A DNA stretch of 64,000 nucleotides from the NCBI GenBank assembly GCA_019055375.1, contig JAHQIW010007345.1:1-64000 (forward strand). The letters are read 5' to 3'. A program made the translations under genes and the position numbers. The number at the start of each line of letters is the position of its first letter. Within the stretch, counting starts at the first letter, position 1. This document shows, one piece after another, positions 12,537-24,480 of the stretch. The DNA is from Parelaphostrongylus tenuis. Lineage: Eukaryota > Nematoda > Chromadorea > Rhabditida > Metastrongylidae. The notes beneath the pieces were generated by a model. That model ran no database searches and was not told where the DNA came from. It saw only the letters and a list, made by a program, of their open reading frames with translations.

Positions 12537-15500
12537 AAGCTTCAAGTTTTGTTTTTGTCCCCACACTCTTGCAGTTATATTTCACATCTTCTGCTTCCAA
12601 AAATGAAGAAGACAAAAAAGCTGAGTATTGAGATTTTGCTGGATTTTCTCTGGCCTTGACCTGATCGAAATGAAAAAGCCACGGAGATTAGTTTGACATT
12701 TTCTTCGAACATAAACGTAATCCATAAATGGATGGTTTTTTGTAATCAATTAAAACATTAGTTGGTCAATAGGAAGAGCTTGAACGTATGTGAAGATGTG
12801 CTGATGATGAAGCATCGTGTCAGTCCGTTATATGATTTTTTTTTCAAATTGAAACAATTGCATGGAATGTGCAAAACAGACTCAACATAATCTGTCAAAT
12901 CATTCCAAATTGCGACAGAATACATTTATATCTGCAACGTGGTGACGAAAACAAAAACTAACACCCAAATCTAACTACAGGAATAAATTCAAATATACTT
13001 TCATACATATGTAACGATACAGCAAAGTCTCGTCAATAAATGCGCCAGGTTCGCAGTGCCTCAAGGCTTCTAGTAATTTGAGAAATGTTCTTTGTTTCAC
13101 AGAAAGCACAAAATCTGCGTCCAACGAAAAATCTCCCGTAATGGCTGTTAGCCACATTAAGCGCCGGCATTCGCAACTTCTCATGATAGAAGTTGTTGGT
13201 AGGCTTTTTTCAAAAAAAGAGGAATCAACATTTCGAAAAGAAAGCTTCCTCGGGGTAGTGGTGATAGTTGCCAGTCATTTAGCAGTTTTACTCGTTGTTG
13301 GACATTTCGGTGCGAATATTAAATACCTTCTGGAGGCTGTACGAAACTGTCCAGGAAATACACCTGTATCACACTGTACACCTCGATCTGACATTTGGTG
13401 TCATCTTGTTGTAGCAATGAAATATCAAAGCATTGCCTAATTTAGTGAATGCTTCTATGGCTCACTCATATAATAATAGTAGTATGGGCCCCTGCATAAT
13501 TCCCATTCGCCCTTCTTTCGCACATTTATCCTCAATGCTGAAAAGTCACTTTAAAAATGGTGACGCCCGCAGGCCCTTTCTGTGATCCCGAGATCGTTGA
13601 TATCTGCAAATGTTGATGATTGACCTTACCAAGAATACTTCAGCACATCGCTTCTGATGCCGTCTAGAGGGACGCTTTCATTTTTTCATACTTCAAACTC
13701 AACTGTTTTTTCTCTTCTCCATTTATCAATGTTCTTATTATTCCATAACTGGACACTTGTGTTTCCCATTGAAGTATATCTTTCTGGATCTTGAAAATGG
13801 ATGAGGTTTCGAAATTCTGAGCTGCGTACTCCGCCTGTATGTTATGAATGCCGCTTGAATATCAAAAAACGTCATTCAATAGTAGAACACTATTCATGGT
13901 AATCGAGGTTTTCTACGAACCCTGATCGATCAGAACCAACGGCATGCCGTCGTTCTTTCGTAGTTATTTGTGCTTCTTTTTGTTGATATGAGGTTAGGAG
14001 AGGAACACGCGGCATTCCCAAAAGACCTCTTCGATTTTTGCGGCACATATCTCTTGTCCAAACACAAATATTTGGCCCTGTCTAAACATCTACTAAAAAT
14101 ATTCAACATTTGCAATACGGAAAACTGCGCGTCGTCAAACTTCGGGGTGTCGGCTGATGTCGGGTGTTCATATGAGCGATCTATAACCATACCATAACCA
14201 TATTTGCATCGTTTTGTGATGCTTTATGTGAACTGTGTTGTTCACATCCAAAGGACCATTGTCAGCTATGAAAGTGTAATTTTATTGTAATTTTACATGC
14301 TCTACATAGCGTCGCGGGAAGTTGTGGAGGTTTTGCAATATTAACGAAATCTGCCACCTTACCTTGACCATAAAGCTTTTGGAATTGTCCTATATATCGT
14401 ATGTCGATCAGAGTTCGCTTAGTCATGCCTTGTTTCTTGAGCACCCCAATTTTTTCTTTGTTGGTTGCAACTATTTTGACGGACTTACAATTCGCTATTT
14501 ATCTACTTTACTATTTTAATTGACCTGTCTCACAGTTCGTTCCCCTGTGCTGATCTAAGTGCTTCTGGTATTCAATTCGTTTTTCCATTTTGTTCACAAA
14601 CGTTGTAGAGCACTGGCTGAACACGTCTCCTTGCAATCACGAGGATGCCCGTGCTGGTGGAGAGAGAAGGCACCCAATCTTTGCCCAGCAAATGCTTGCA
14701 TATCTTTGATCATAATGGTGACTGTATTGATTTAAACAAACAAATTGTCGATTTGTCACAGTAATAATGGAGCAATCCAATAGTTCATCGAGGAATTTCT
14801 CACTCTGCGAATATCGTCGAAAAAATGAGCATTTATCAGCTCCTCTTATGATGGAAAAGAGAAGGTGGTAGGTGAACGAAAAAATTCCAGTCGATCCGCA
14901 TTGAAATAAATAATTCTCGAGGGAGGCCACAAAAAAGATGAACGAATATGTCTTTGCACGTATATAACAGCTTTCGTCTTAGCAGTAGTCAATTTCCATA
15001 TCCTCAAACTGCAAGCCATCCTATACATAAATAGTACAACGTCTGAAATAAGGTTGCAAAACGATCAGAACAGGTCAAAGAGCTCAAAAGCACAACATAT
15101 GAGGCTAAGGCATCACAAAGTCTGAGTACAACGGAAATCATATTGATTTATTGATCGTTCGTGTCTAGAGAAATAGCAGCGAAGCACGCGGATCACGGTT
15201 TCTCTTAAAAAGCTCATCAGATAGCCGTTGATTTACACGTTAATTTCAATCGCCTGAGCACAAAATTTGAAGCTGAAGAAGGACCTTGACCAAGCGACGT
15301 TCTGCTCTAATCCGAGGGTGTTTTTCCAAGCTAATCCAAGCGCACTCTTGTGAGCAGTGCCATTAACGCTTCTCGGATCTCTTTGTCATATTAGTCGTTG
15401 TTGAGGTGATTTCACGTGCGAATAGGTCGTATTTATTCTACTTTCATCGAAAATGACTGGTTTTGTCCAAAAAAACTTTCCTATCTACTACTGATGAAAT

Positions 15501-16256
15501 GACTTGACACATTGTGGTGTTTGAATATCCTGCTATTATTCTGCTATAGCCCTGGAAGGATGAGGAAAAAAGATTGCTTTGTAAAAGCGCTGTGACAACT
15601 TCAGGAACGTTTTTGAGGCGTTTTTAGGATCTTTTCAATGAGTTTTCTGTGTTTTCCCCTGAGACTGTAAAGGCAGCTTTTATGGTGTTCGTTAGAGCTT
15701 TGCAAATACTTTTGAAAATCTTCTCACCAAAAATCTTATAAGCAGTGCACAATCAATTGTAAGGAATCAATAAGAATGATTTATTTCTCAATCTTCACCC
15801 ATTAGGTGGCTCCACTTCACATATTTTACGGATTGGAACACTTTTCACTATGACAATTTTCTCATATCTGCCACCTAAGCGCTTTTTTAGCTTGTCTTTG
15901 AACTCGAAGCGCTAGTCGGAAATTTTCTTCTTTTCATGATTTTATTCGAATGTTCGAATTGCTGAAACTCAAGATATCTCCATTAGAGTGTTGACAAGTG
16001 TTCACCACATTTAGTTTCTAATCTTTGCCAGTTCAAATTAGCTTCTAGTGACCTAGTACCAATTTGCCAACCTCAGACAGTCGGGAAATTCGACTGGCTC
16101 GAAGTGGAGTTGAACCATCGACGACGTGTTAGTTACGCGACATTTATTCATGGATTTCCTTACGCACAAAAATCCTCAATATGATAGACGCTTTTCTGTA
16201 GTGCTAATGTTTCATCCATATTAGATCCTTGCGTTGGTTTAGGCATTAAAGGGAAG

Positions 16257-16322
16257 AAATCTTTTTCCCTTCGTTTCAATCAGTTGTGTTCTCAAAATCT
16301 TTTTCCCTTCGTTTCAGTCATT
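16257..16322 (+). repeat. Short direct repeat
   Basis: AATCTTTTTCCCTTCGTTTC occurs twice, 41 bp apart, with a third partial TTCCCTTCGTT nearby. Confidence 0.7.
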
Positions 16323-18189
16323 CCAGTCAGAATCAGCTTCCCTTCGTTAAGCTGGATTTCTGGTTGAACTCATCAAGCCCTTACTAATGAATTGCACTGG
16401 AGCAAAGATACTTTAAGTTTCAGATAAAATAATTGCAAAATTTGTTTACAGTCAGACTATCAAAACCTCATTTATTTTCGGTTGGCATCAATGTGATACT
16501 ATTTTATATGCGAATAGCTATAAATCATTATCCACATGATAAAAATGTAAAGTGTCGGGCGTTTATGCCGTTATACTAGTCACTATGCAATATTCTCATC
16601 TTCCTTGGCAATGCTTTCAATCATAATTCTTGTTCTTGTTGATTTTCTTCAGTCATTCATCATGAACAATTATGTCAACGCCTCTAAATTGAGCTCACCT
16701 CCAAGTGAGCAGCTATTTTCCTCATAACTTAAGTGAATGCATCCCGCCTATCATAACCTCATGCTCATCGACTTTCTCACTAGCTCCTTTTTCCTCATAC
16801 TGCGTTTTTGCGACGAAAATCATTCTCCATGAGCATTTCTGCTGAAATTCCGCCTTTCACAACAGACTGAGCACTTATAGCAGCCCTGTAGACGCTTCAA
16901 ATGGAGAAAGTTTGTGAGATAATGATTATTTATGCTGAAGTTTAGTGATAATCGGGCCTTCGAGTTGTTGGCAAAACTCAGTTCTTAGGAAAAATAAAAA
17001 ATTCATTAATCCTTTTTTTCTTTTTTTGACAACTTCTATTATCTTTCGGGCATAGCCTTACAACTTTTAACCACTGATAAACAACTGATTATGTGATTGT
17101 TCATTAGAAAGCCTTTGGATTGTTGTTAGGACAAATAGCTTTGCTGAACTCTCTGTAGTTATACTGTACCTTTTATAGGTTACGAAACTTAATGTAGACG
17201 GTCAAAATCTCAATGCTTAGATAACCAGAACATTGTTATTCGAGCGCTTCGCGCCAGTCTGCCAACCGCGCCGCCAGTCAGGCAAAAAAAGCGGTAAGGT
17301 ACTCAAAGGATTCAGAATTATTTACGAGCTTTTAGCTCTCAAGTACATCGCAAGGAGTTCCTTGTGCTACTGGTTGTCCCAAAGGTGCATTCAGTTCTCA
17401 TACCTCCTTCATACAATGCTCTGTATGCGACCGGCCAATCAGCGCGACTGATCATGGCTTCAAGATCAGCATTCATTTAGCAATCATTAATCAGTAAAGA
17501 CACGACAAACTAATGTTCTAAGACCTTTCCTCTTTCATTTTACAAACCAGAAAGAAAGTCTGAGAGAGGTTCAAGAGGTCAAAGAAATATTCGAAAGAGG
17601 ACCGCGAACAACGAAATGTGTACGCATGAATCACCAGTTAGGTATAATGAGGTGATCCATATTCCTGACGACAAATCGCAACTGCTTAAAAACTGGAGCC
17701 ATTTCCACAAAGTTCGCTCAATCTACGAAGTCAAATCAGACTTGAGTAGGAGTTAACCCACGAGTAAGAGCATTAAGAGCGTTCGGCTTTCATCAGTCTC
17801 ATTGCCATTAGCACCCGTCTGTTGAGCATCGTAGGATATATGGCCTATGCAATGAGTTACTTGAATTACAAATCTTCTCGCTGTTTTTATCCTTCCAGAC
17901 AAGTTCGAGCTTGTTTGTCTTCTTTGGATGGTGGGAAGATTTGACGTGCTTCGGAGAATCAAGCTTGAAACTAAGTGTGCTTCCCCATCGCCACACATCC
18001 TACATGCTCAAATGGTAAAATGGAAGAAGAAGCAAAATACTTTCACGTGATGCGTCTTAAGACCACCTCTTTTCGTTTCTCATAGCATTGCAAATTTCCG
18101 TTGTTTTCTCATTTTTTGATTTTTTCATGGATGAATTACTAAGAGCGTCGTTAAAATGATAGTAGAAAAAGAATATCAGTTCAATACTA

Positions 18190-18665
18190 CGTGATGACAT
18201 ATTTTAAGCCTTTCATGAGGTCTGTTGCTGGCACTTAATGGTACGTACGTTTCGGCCTTTTGGCCTCATCTGTAGTACAGTGTGTTTCGGCTCAGCCAGT
18301 CCCTTACAGGGCAATAATAACCTTCCCCCTACATACAAGAGCATCGACGACGTATTTTGTACACTGCACGCACAAGGTGAATAAATGAATAATACTAATA
18401 AGTACCATATTGAACCTAATGATAGGTTTGAGATAAACTGTCAAGGTGTACTGAATCTTAGAAGTAATTCATTATCATTGCAGTGTCGGGTGATCTTATT
18501 ACGATACCTATATAAGCAGGACGTGTACTCCCCTACAAGAGATTGGCTCAACCTGAAGGCACCGTGCTATTAATGAGACTTAAAGGCCGAAACGTACGTC
18601 TAGCACTAATAAGTGCCAAAACAGACCTCATGAAAGGCTCAAAATATGCTTTCACGTTGTATTGA
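18190..18665. mobile_element. Hammerhead-arm element family 1, full-length copy
   Basis: The left arm (about 18195-18355) and right arm (about 18525-18660) are inverted. The ends resemble GACCTCATGAAAGGCTCAAA. The shared middle includes CATTGCAGTGTCGGGTGATC, matching the other copies. Both arms keep GGCCGAAACGTACGT, the 3' half of a hammerhead, on opposite strands. Confidence 0.65.
18564..18606 (+). ncRNA. Hammerhead-like motif with perfect stem I but mutated core
   Basis: Stem I GUGCUA/UAGCAC is a perfect six pairs. GAAAC (18589-18593), the GUAC loop and the GUC triplet (18598-18600) are intact. The core reads UUAAUGA instead of CUGAUGA, losing C3 and G5, so it should be inactive. The preserved stem supports a hammerhead origin. 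Confidence 0.55.
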
Positions 18666-20289
18666 AATAATGTCTTTTCCTACCATCATTTAAACGAGCT
18701 CTCAGTACATTTTGTGCTGGAGTCGTCAACACGGCAAAAAATCTGAGTCACGTACCCCATTAGAACGTTTTTTTTTCTTCTCTTTCATCGAATAAACTGC
18801 ACTTTTGGCCCGAAAGAATTCGATGAATTATCTATTAGTGCTTCTCTTCATAAACAAATCATTTCAGCTTTCTCACCTACTCTACTAACATGCACCATGT
18901 TGCATTTGGCTAATTCGTTTTATGCTAGGTTTAAAAACTTATAGCCTTTCATGGCAACTAGTAGTGATAAAGACCCAAGTTTGGTTGCCGATAGAGTATC
19001 TGATATGCTATACATTGTTACTCCTTTTTCATCTTCACATTATTTGAACCGTTTCACAGTTCTTTTGATTCACTATGAGGATTCGAGCACTTTCAACATT
19101 CAGCTCGTCTCTAACCTTTTTCTTGAATGTCATAGAATATCGATTGAGCATGTTACCTAGTAATCTCGAGAATAGCCTAGCTGTGACGTTCCTTGTTGAC
19201 GGCGTGAGAGTGCTGAGGTGGTGATCAGATCCTCACCGCGCCGCAACGAGCATCACAACCAATCGGCCACGGCCTCTCGTGGTGTTTCGAGCCCACTCGG
19301 GAACACAATTTTATTGGCTGAATAAAATCGTATAAACTGTGGTTATGGAATAGTGATTATTCATGATGAACTGCGTTGACAAAAATCATCATTGCTCTGG
19401 GCAATTGAGTGCTCTGTAGGAGAGCGTTGTAGAAAGGAATGGAGTACACTTAGTAACTGTAAATAGAAAAGAAAGAATGATTAGCACACTTGCTTTTGAT
19501 TTAATATGTTAATCACCCTTTTCCACTACTCTTCTCTGCCCGAACATACTACACTACTAGAAGATCAACTTTTTTGACCAAAATTTTCTAAGGCAAATAG
19601 TAACGACTTGGAAAATTTGTCTCCTCAGGAAGATTCGAAGAATTAAACCTTCAAAATTTTTTGCTCTCTAAACATTACGGGATTACTGAGCTTAACACAG
19701 GCTTACTGCGCGTATTACTGTGATATTTCGTATGGCATTCGTGTGTGTCAAGTTGAGAAGTCGACGTTTCCAGCCCTTAACTCAGCTAACAGCTAGTTAG
19801 TAGCAGTGCCGCCAATACTACTAGCTGGTAAGCGGAGACTATCTCAAAGGGCCTGTTATGGTTTTCAGGGTTCTGAGAACGGAGATTAATGTTTAACAAG
19901 AAAATTACCAGCAAAATGGATATTAATGATGGGAATTCCATGACTTCTCGTAGTACACGAGAACAGGAACCAAGTACGCAGTCTGAGAAGAAAATCTGAT
20001 TTGTCTAGCAATACTTTTCTCGTGAACAACATTAGCGTTGCTCCACGAATTATTCATGAAGAGTAGAAAGTATTGAGAACGGGATCTGAAGTCTGCTTCA
20101 TATTTGGCACATTTGAGTAGTTCTGGCTTTTACAACAAGCTAAGTAAAAATTGCCACTAAAGAAGGATGTATATATATTTTCAAAATATTTGGTCATGCT
20201 TGGAAGACGAAAGTGCAGTAAGTTTTTAGACTTTGTAAGAATCCATCTCATCGCTTGCTCTCATACCTCGCTCTATGCATTCAGTACTG
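18666..20289. other. No gene seen
   Basis: AT-rich sequence without a supported gene; it holds the SINE family C fragment at 19195-19290. Confidence 0.4.
19195..19290 (-). mobile_element. tRNA-derived SINE family C fragment
   Basis: On the - strand GCCGTGGCCGATTGGTTGTG continues into GATGCTCGTTGCGGCGC, matching the head at 60003. The T arm is not recognisable. Confidence 0.45.
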
Positions 20290-20328
20290 TTTGGAAGATT
20301 GTTGAACCTTTTCCAAGATGGTACGTCA

Positions 20329-20375
20329 AAGCCATACGTGCGTTTCGGCGGTGCGGTCCCCTCCATCAGTGGCCC
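20329..20375 (-). ncRNA. Hammerhead ribozyme motif, one core change (A9 to G)
   Basis: On the - strand: stem I GGGCCA/UGGCUU pairs six of six (two G-U); the core is CUGAUGG (20363-20369), with G for A9; stem II is G/C-rich; then GAAAC (20342-20346), a GCAC loop and a GUA triplet (20335-20337). Only A9 deviates from a functional core. Confidence 0.6.
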
Positions 20376-20599
20376 ACAGCCCACATTGAACCCCACTTTT
20401 TAGCGGAACTTTAGGTATTCTGACAGACTACACTGGAGTTCAGAGCGGGGTTTAAAAGCAGTCAATGAGATGGATTACCACATATTCACCACCAGCCGTA
20501 ATTCATCGACTGAAAAGTGGCGACAAGACCATATCACGCATTATCACCATAATAGCGTCTCCTTAATCCTGCTATACAGTAGGGTTTAGTGTGGAGAGT

Positions 20600-20650
20600 A
20601 GACCACTGATGAAGCGGGCGGCACCGCCGAAACACATGGCTCCACATTAC
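20600..20650 (+). ncRNA. Hammerhead-like motif, stem III deleted
   Basis: The core CUGAUGA (20606-20612), a strong GGCGG/CCGCC stem II and GAAAC (20629-20633) are present. The stem III/cleavage segment is shortened to ACA before UGGCUCC. It is the partner of the - strand motif at 20329-20375. Confidence 0.5.
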
Positions 20651-21879
20651 CAACCTAGTACAGGCTCTAGACATTCTCACAGAATTCTTTGACTTTGTAT
20701 CAGCAAGTATACAGAGATAGTGACGAGCTCAAAACTCTACTCACATTATGTTGAAATACATGTCAATTAATTATTATACTTGGTATTAATCCATCAGTAT
20801 TCTGAGAATAAGTGCCATCTATTCTGTCGCTAAACACTTGGCAAGGAATTCAATTGCTTTATCTGGTTGTTGGATGCCATGCTGATTGCGTGCGTTGGAG
20901 CGGTTTGGTTAGCTCGTGATTAGCGCCTCTCTAGGGAGAGACGGACATCCCAACACGCTAAGGATGAGGGCGAAACATAGCGATTAATTGGTCGCTGGTG
21001 CTTCGTGAGCCTCTAATAGCGCATACTTGCTCCATCTTTTCCATGCTTGCCCTCTTCTTCCCATATTTGCCCTTCTCTTTGAGGAAACAGTGGCTGTTTT
21101 CATTATTCAAGAGCTCTTGCAGACTTTTTGAGGAGAAAAGTGAATTCTTTCGTCACGGCTTGAAGTTCTCTTGGGCGTTAAAATGGGTATTTCCTTCTCA
21201 CTTTAACTTGGATTGATTACAGTCAGTGAAGTGCTTTAGCTCGCTATGTTTGACTTAATTAAACATGTATAACTCGAAACTGGTAAACTTCTTCTTCTTT
21301 TGGCGACGTTGTCGTTATCGCACACAAGTATGCCTGCACACAAATAAATTTGCTTCTCAAAAAATTGTTCCGCAGCAATATTTTCGTGATTTTTGCAGCG
21401 ATTTTCATGTCAGCAAGAAATTTATCAAAGTGCTTAGATCTATATCTTTGTCTTCATGTTCAAAAATTTTAAGAATTCATTGCTGCGTGTTTTGAACTGA
21501 GAATGTGGAAGTGCATCGAGTAACTGATGAGCCAATTTAAAGGCATATTTGATACTGGTAAATACTTTGGACTATTAAAATACTTTCATGGTATACATTT
21601 TATGGTGGCATGAAGAGAAAAAAAAGTAATTTCCTTGTCGATCTATGAAATTGTTTATCCATGAAATGTAATGCCATTAGTATACGACGGGTACTGAGAA
21701 AAGAGGTCTTTGCTTATTAACTTTTTAATTCACGTTAAAAATCTGGCTGACGCATTAGAACAATAGCATTCTATGAGTTGAAAAATGAATTCATACGTAA
21801 TAGTGCGGATATTAAGGATAGCACTTTTTACTCTAATTTAGAATTTATTATAGATGGGAGAGACTATCCATATTAGGTA

Positions 21880-22120
21880 ATCTGGTGACATGTTTTGAGC
21901 TTTTATGAGGTCTGGTATGGCACTTTTACAGTACTAAGACAGCCGTTTCTCCTTTATAAGTTCATCAGCACCACGGTGCCAGCTGTCTAATACTGTATAA
22001 GTGCCATACTACACCTCATAAAAGGCTCAAAACATGTTATCGTGTTGTCAGATTATCAGATTTCAATTGTATTTAGAAGAGGTCTATATAAACAATCGTT
22101 AATGAAGGTATGGTTGTAAT
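21880..22120. mobile_element. Hammerhead-arm element family 1, short hairpin copy
   Basis: Two inverted arms of about 75 bp (21885-21962 and 21976-22050) share ends like GACATGTTTTGAGC and a TACTGTATAAGTGCCATA-type block. The right flank AGAGGTCTATATAAACAATCG matches that of the 11.0-kb copy. The middle is deleted. Confidence 0.65.
21930..21975 (-). ncRNA. Hammerhead-like motif, intact core, poor stem I
   Basis: On the - strand CUGAUGA (21962-21968), GAAAC (21945-21949), the GGCU loop and GUC (21938-21940) are all present. Stem II has three pairs after an A-A mismatch. Stem I is largely unpaired because the right arm is deleted just beyond, so activity is doubtful. Confidence 0.45.
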
Positions 22121-22358
22121 CATTTCCTTTTCTGGCATCACATTTTGTATTTTGCGAAGGAATTTTGTACATCGCTCCCAATTAGATTTCAGTGCCTTAT
22201 CGTTTTAAGAGCTATACTATTTAGGACTCTACAGTGAATAGAAATATTTTGCACCCCAATAATCCAAAAATTTATAAAAAAATGTGTCTGTTGAGGTTTC
22301 CATAGTAAATGAAACCTCGTTCTGAGGTAGTGACTTTGAAAAACTACCTCTAGTTTAA

Positions 22359-22556
22359 CCTTTTGAGAACCAGCGTTGATAGGAAGGAGCAATCGCCGTC
22401 ACTTCCCTCACAGGACTTAGCGCCGCCATTATCTGTGCAGGCATGTCTGGCTGTCTGCCTGCCTTCCCACGACAAGCGTCGCCGCCATCACAGTACCTGA
22501 GTGAGATTTGATGTCGCGCTGTGAGAAGCAAAACTGCTCTCGTGATCCTTGAAAGG
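22359..22556. mobile_element. piggyBac-like MITE with TTAA flanks
   Basis: TTAA at 22355-22358 and 22557-22560 flanks short inverted ends (CCTTTTGAGAACC and its near complement ending AAAGG). The interior, about 200 bp, is GC-rich with CGCCGCCAT motifs. TTAA duplication with CC-starting TIRs is characteristic of piggyBac elements. No transposase is present. Confidence 0.6.
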
Positions 22557-24419
22557 TTAATCGGATGCATAACGTAGTGGGACGCGCAAATTCAGAATTG
22601 ATTTCTTTTATTAGACGTTATGTTGACAGCGAGAAAAGCTTCATTTGGTTGTTAGTCGCTATTTTTATGCAGCTTTTATTACAGTACTGAGTCAATCGCA
22701 TGAGAATGGTAGAGTCAACAATAATGATGTGGCGTTTCTCATCATCTGAGTTTAAATCGAGAGCACCAACAGGATACTGAATACATATTTTGCTACGATA
22801 TCGGTTTTGAGGAGATTGTAGTGGATTTATAAAGTGAAATACAATTCACAACAAAATATGACGCCTCAATACTGATGTTGTTTTTGGGTAGTGGATTGAG
22901 ATTACACTTCAAAACCACGCACTGATTTATGGAACGACATAACATGTCATTTATGAAAGATGACTCGAGCCAAACAAGACTATTTAAAATGTCCTTCCTA
23001 CTCTAAATCTATCTAATTATCACTCTTTTCGTGCTGCTATAGCGCTACTTCTTTGGTTTAACATGCACAGGCGAACCACAATCGCATCTATTTTCGCTCA
23101 AAATTCCATTACGTTTTTTCAAATCAATTAAAACCTCATGTAGTACTCGTGCCATAAATACATTTTCCATCATGCTTTACGCAGTTTAGATAATTCCTCA
23201 ATTGTTTTGCTTTTTTCCCTGTCCCATGGAACAGTAAGATTGATGCAAAAAGTGCAGTCTTTATTGTTACTAGTTGCACGCAAAATTTCAATAACTACTT
23301 GCTTACATTGTTTATTGAAGCATTTGAAAACTTGAAAACTGCTGAAATGTTCCATACGCTAACCAGAATATCGTGACATTTTGTTTTAAGCGCTCAGCCC
23401 TTTGACGACCGATCAATCACGGAAGACTATCCATAACATTGAAATCAGTATTGATTTAGTAATTAATAATCAGTTACAATGCGTTGGGCTAATTTTTTGA
23501 AATGATCGTTCTATTCTTATGCAATAGAAAACGCTCAAAAAAGGCTTAGAAAAGCTCAAAAAATGGTGATTTTATTTTTTAAAAGTTGGAATATCGTAGT
23601 CAATGAGGCAAACGATGGGTGCTTATTACCCTTCAATAGCGGTCACCTAAAGAGTTAATCAAAGTTAACTTTGGGGAAAACTATTTATGGGATTGCAGGT
23701 AAATACATTGTTCATCAACCAATTTTGTCGTAGAAGACTCTGTGTGTGATGTAATCTAAAAAAATTGCAGCAAGGCTGTCCTTTTGAAGCTTTGCTCCCG
23801 CTTCTTTGTCCCATTTAGCATAGCGTGTTCATTCTATTCATGACTGTTTGAAAGTTTTTTCGCTGGAAGGAGCTTTTTATAGGTATAGTAATTTGATAGC
23901 TTGCAAAACAGTAAGTTTAATGCGTTCTTTGTTCGTTAAAATGGAGTTATTTTAGTGTGCTGTAACACCTAATAAAATCACATTTCATTTTTGGAGCGTA
24001 TTTTTTACTTGAGTAGGGCGATATTTCTCGTAAGAATTTAGTAATCCTTCGATAACTCAATTTTTTTGACAATTTAGATGCTAGCTTAGAATTTCAAGAA
24101 AGGTCTTAAGAGAGAGTTGTAAGAGGGAAATGAAGCTTCCAAATCGCATTCGGGGAGTAGTCAGCACATCGCTCCAAAGTTTGCAACTGGGTTATAAGTA
24201 TTTACGGGTATATTTTATAGGTTAGAGGCACTTTATGACCACAAAAATTTGGTATTATACGGATTATTTTCTACGATGGTAAAGTTAATGAAAAGAGGGC
24301 CCACTAATACTGGAAATTTGATTTTGTTATGACCATTCGATCAATTGAAAACATCAGATTTCAATACAAAACAAAGTTCTTCGAAAAGCCTTTTCAGTGC
24401 CTTTCATAATGAGAAAAAA

Positions 24420-24480
24420 AAATCACGTTTCGGCTTTGACTAGTCAGCTCGTCGTCCGAAGTTCACAGAGATTTATTGGT
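24420..24480 (-). repeat. Isolated hammerhead-like or Penelope-type terminus
   Basis: On the - strand CTGACTAGTCAAAGCC is followed by GAAACGTG, resembling the arm motif of the elements above without a partner arm. Too decayed to place in a family. Confidence 0.3.

Larger units (their letters stand above)
11346..18189. other. No gene supported
   Basis: Two moderate open frames on the + strand (11391-11711, 106 codons; 13078-13440, 120 codons) lack any family match I can recognise. They are of a length expected by chance in a region this size. The remainder is unstructured apart from the tRNA-like and short repeats listed. Confidence 0.4.
20290..20680. mobile_element. Hammerhead-arm element family 2
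   Basis: The left arm (about 20290-20405) and right arm (about 20570-20680) are inverted copies, matching through CCACATTGAACCCCACT / ACCAACCTAGTACAG-type blocks. Each carries CGGCGGTGC-rich stem II, GAAAC and CTGATGA/G. The middle of about 165 bp is unrelated to family 1. Confidence 0.6.

Noticed and set aside
13078..13440. 120-codon frame with a hydrophobic stretch, considered as a membrane protein
   Set aside because: No recognisable family, no splice or promoter context, and of a length that occurs by chance in this much AT-rich sequence.
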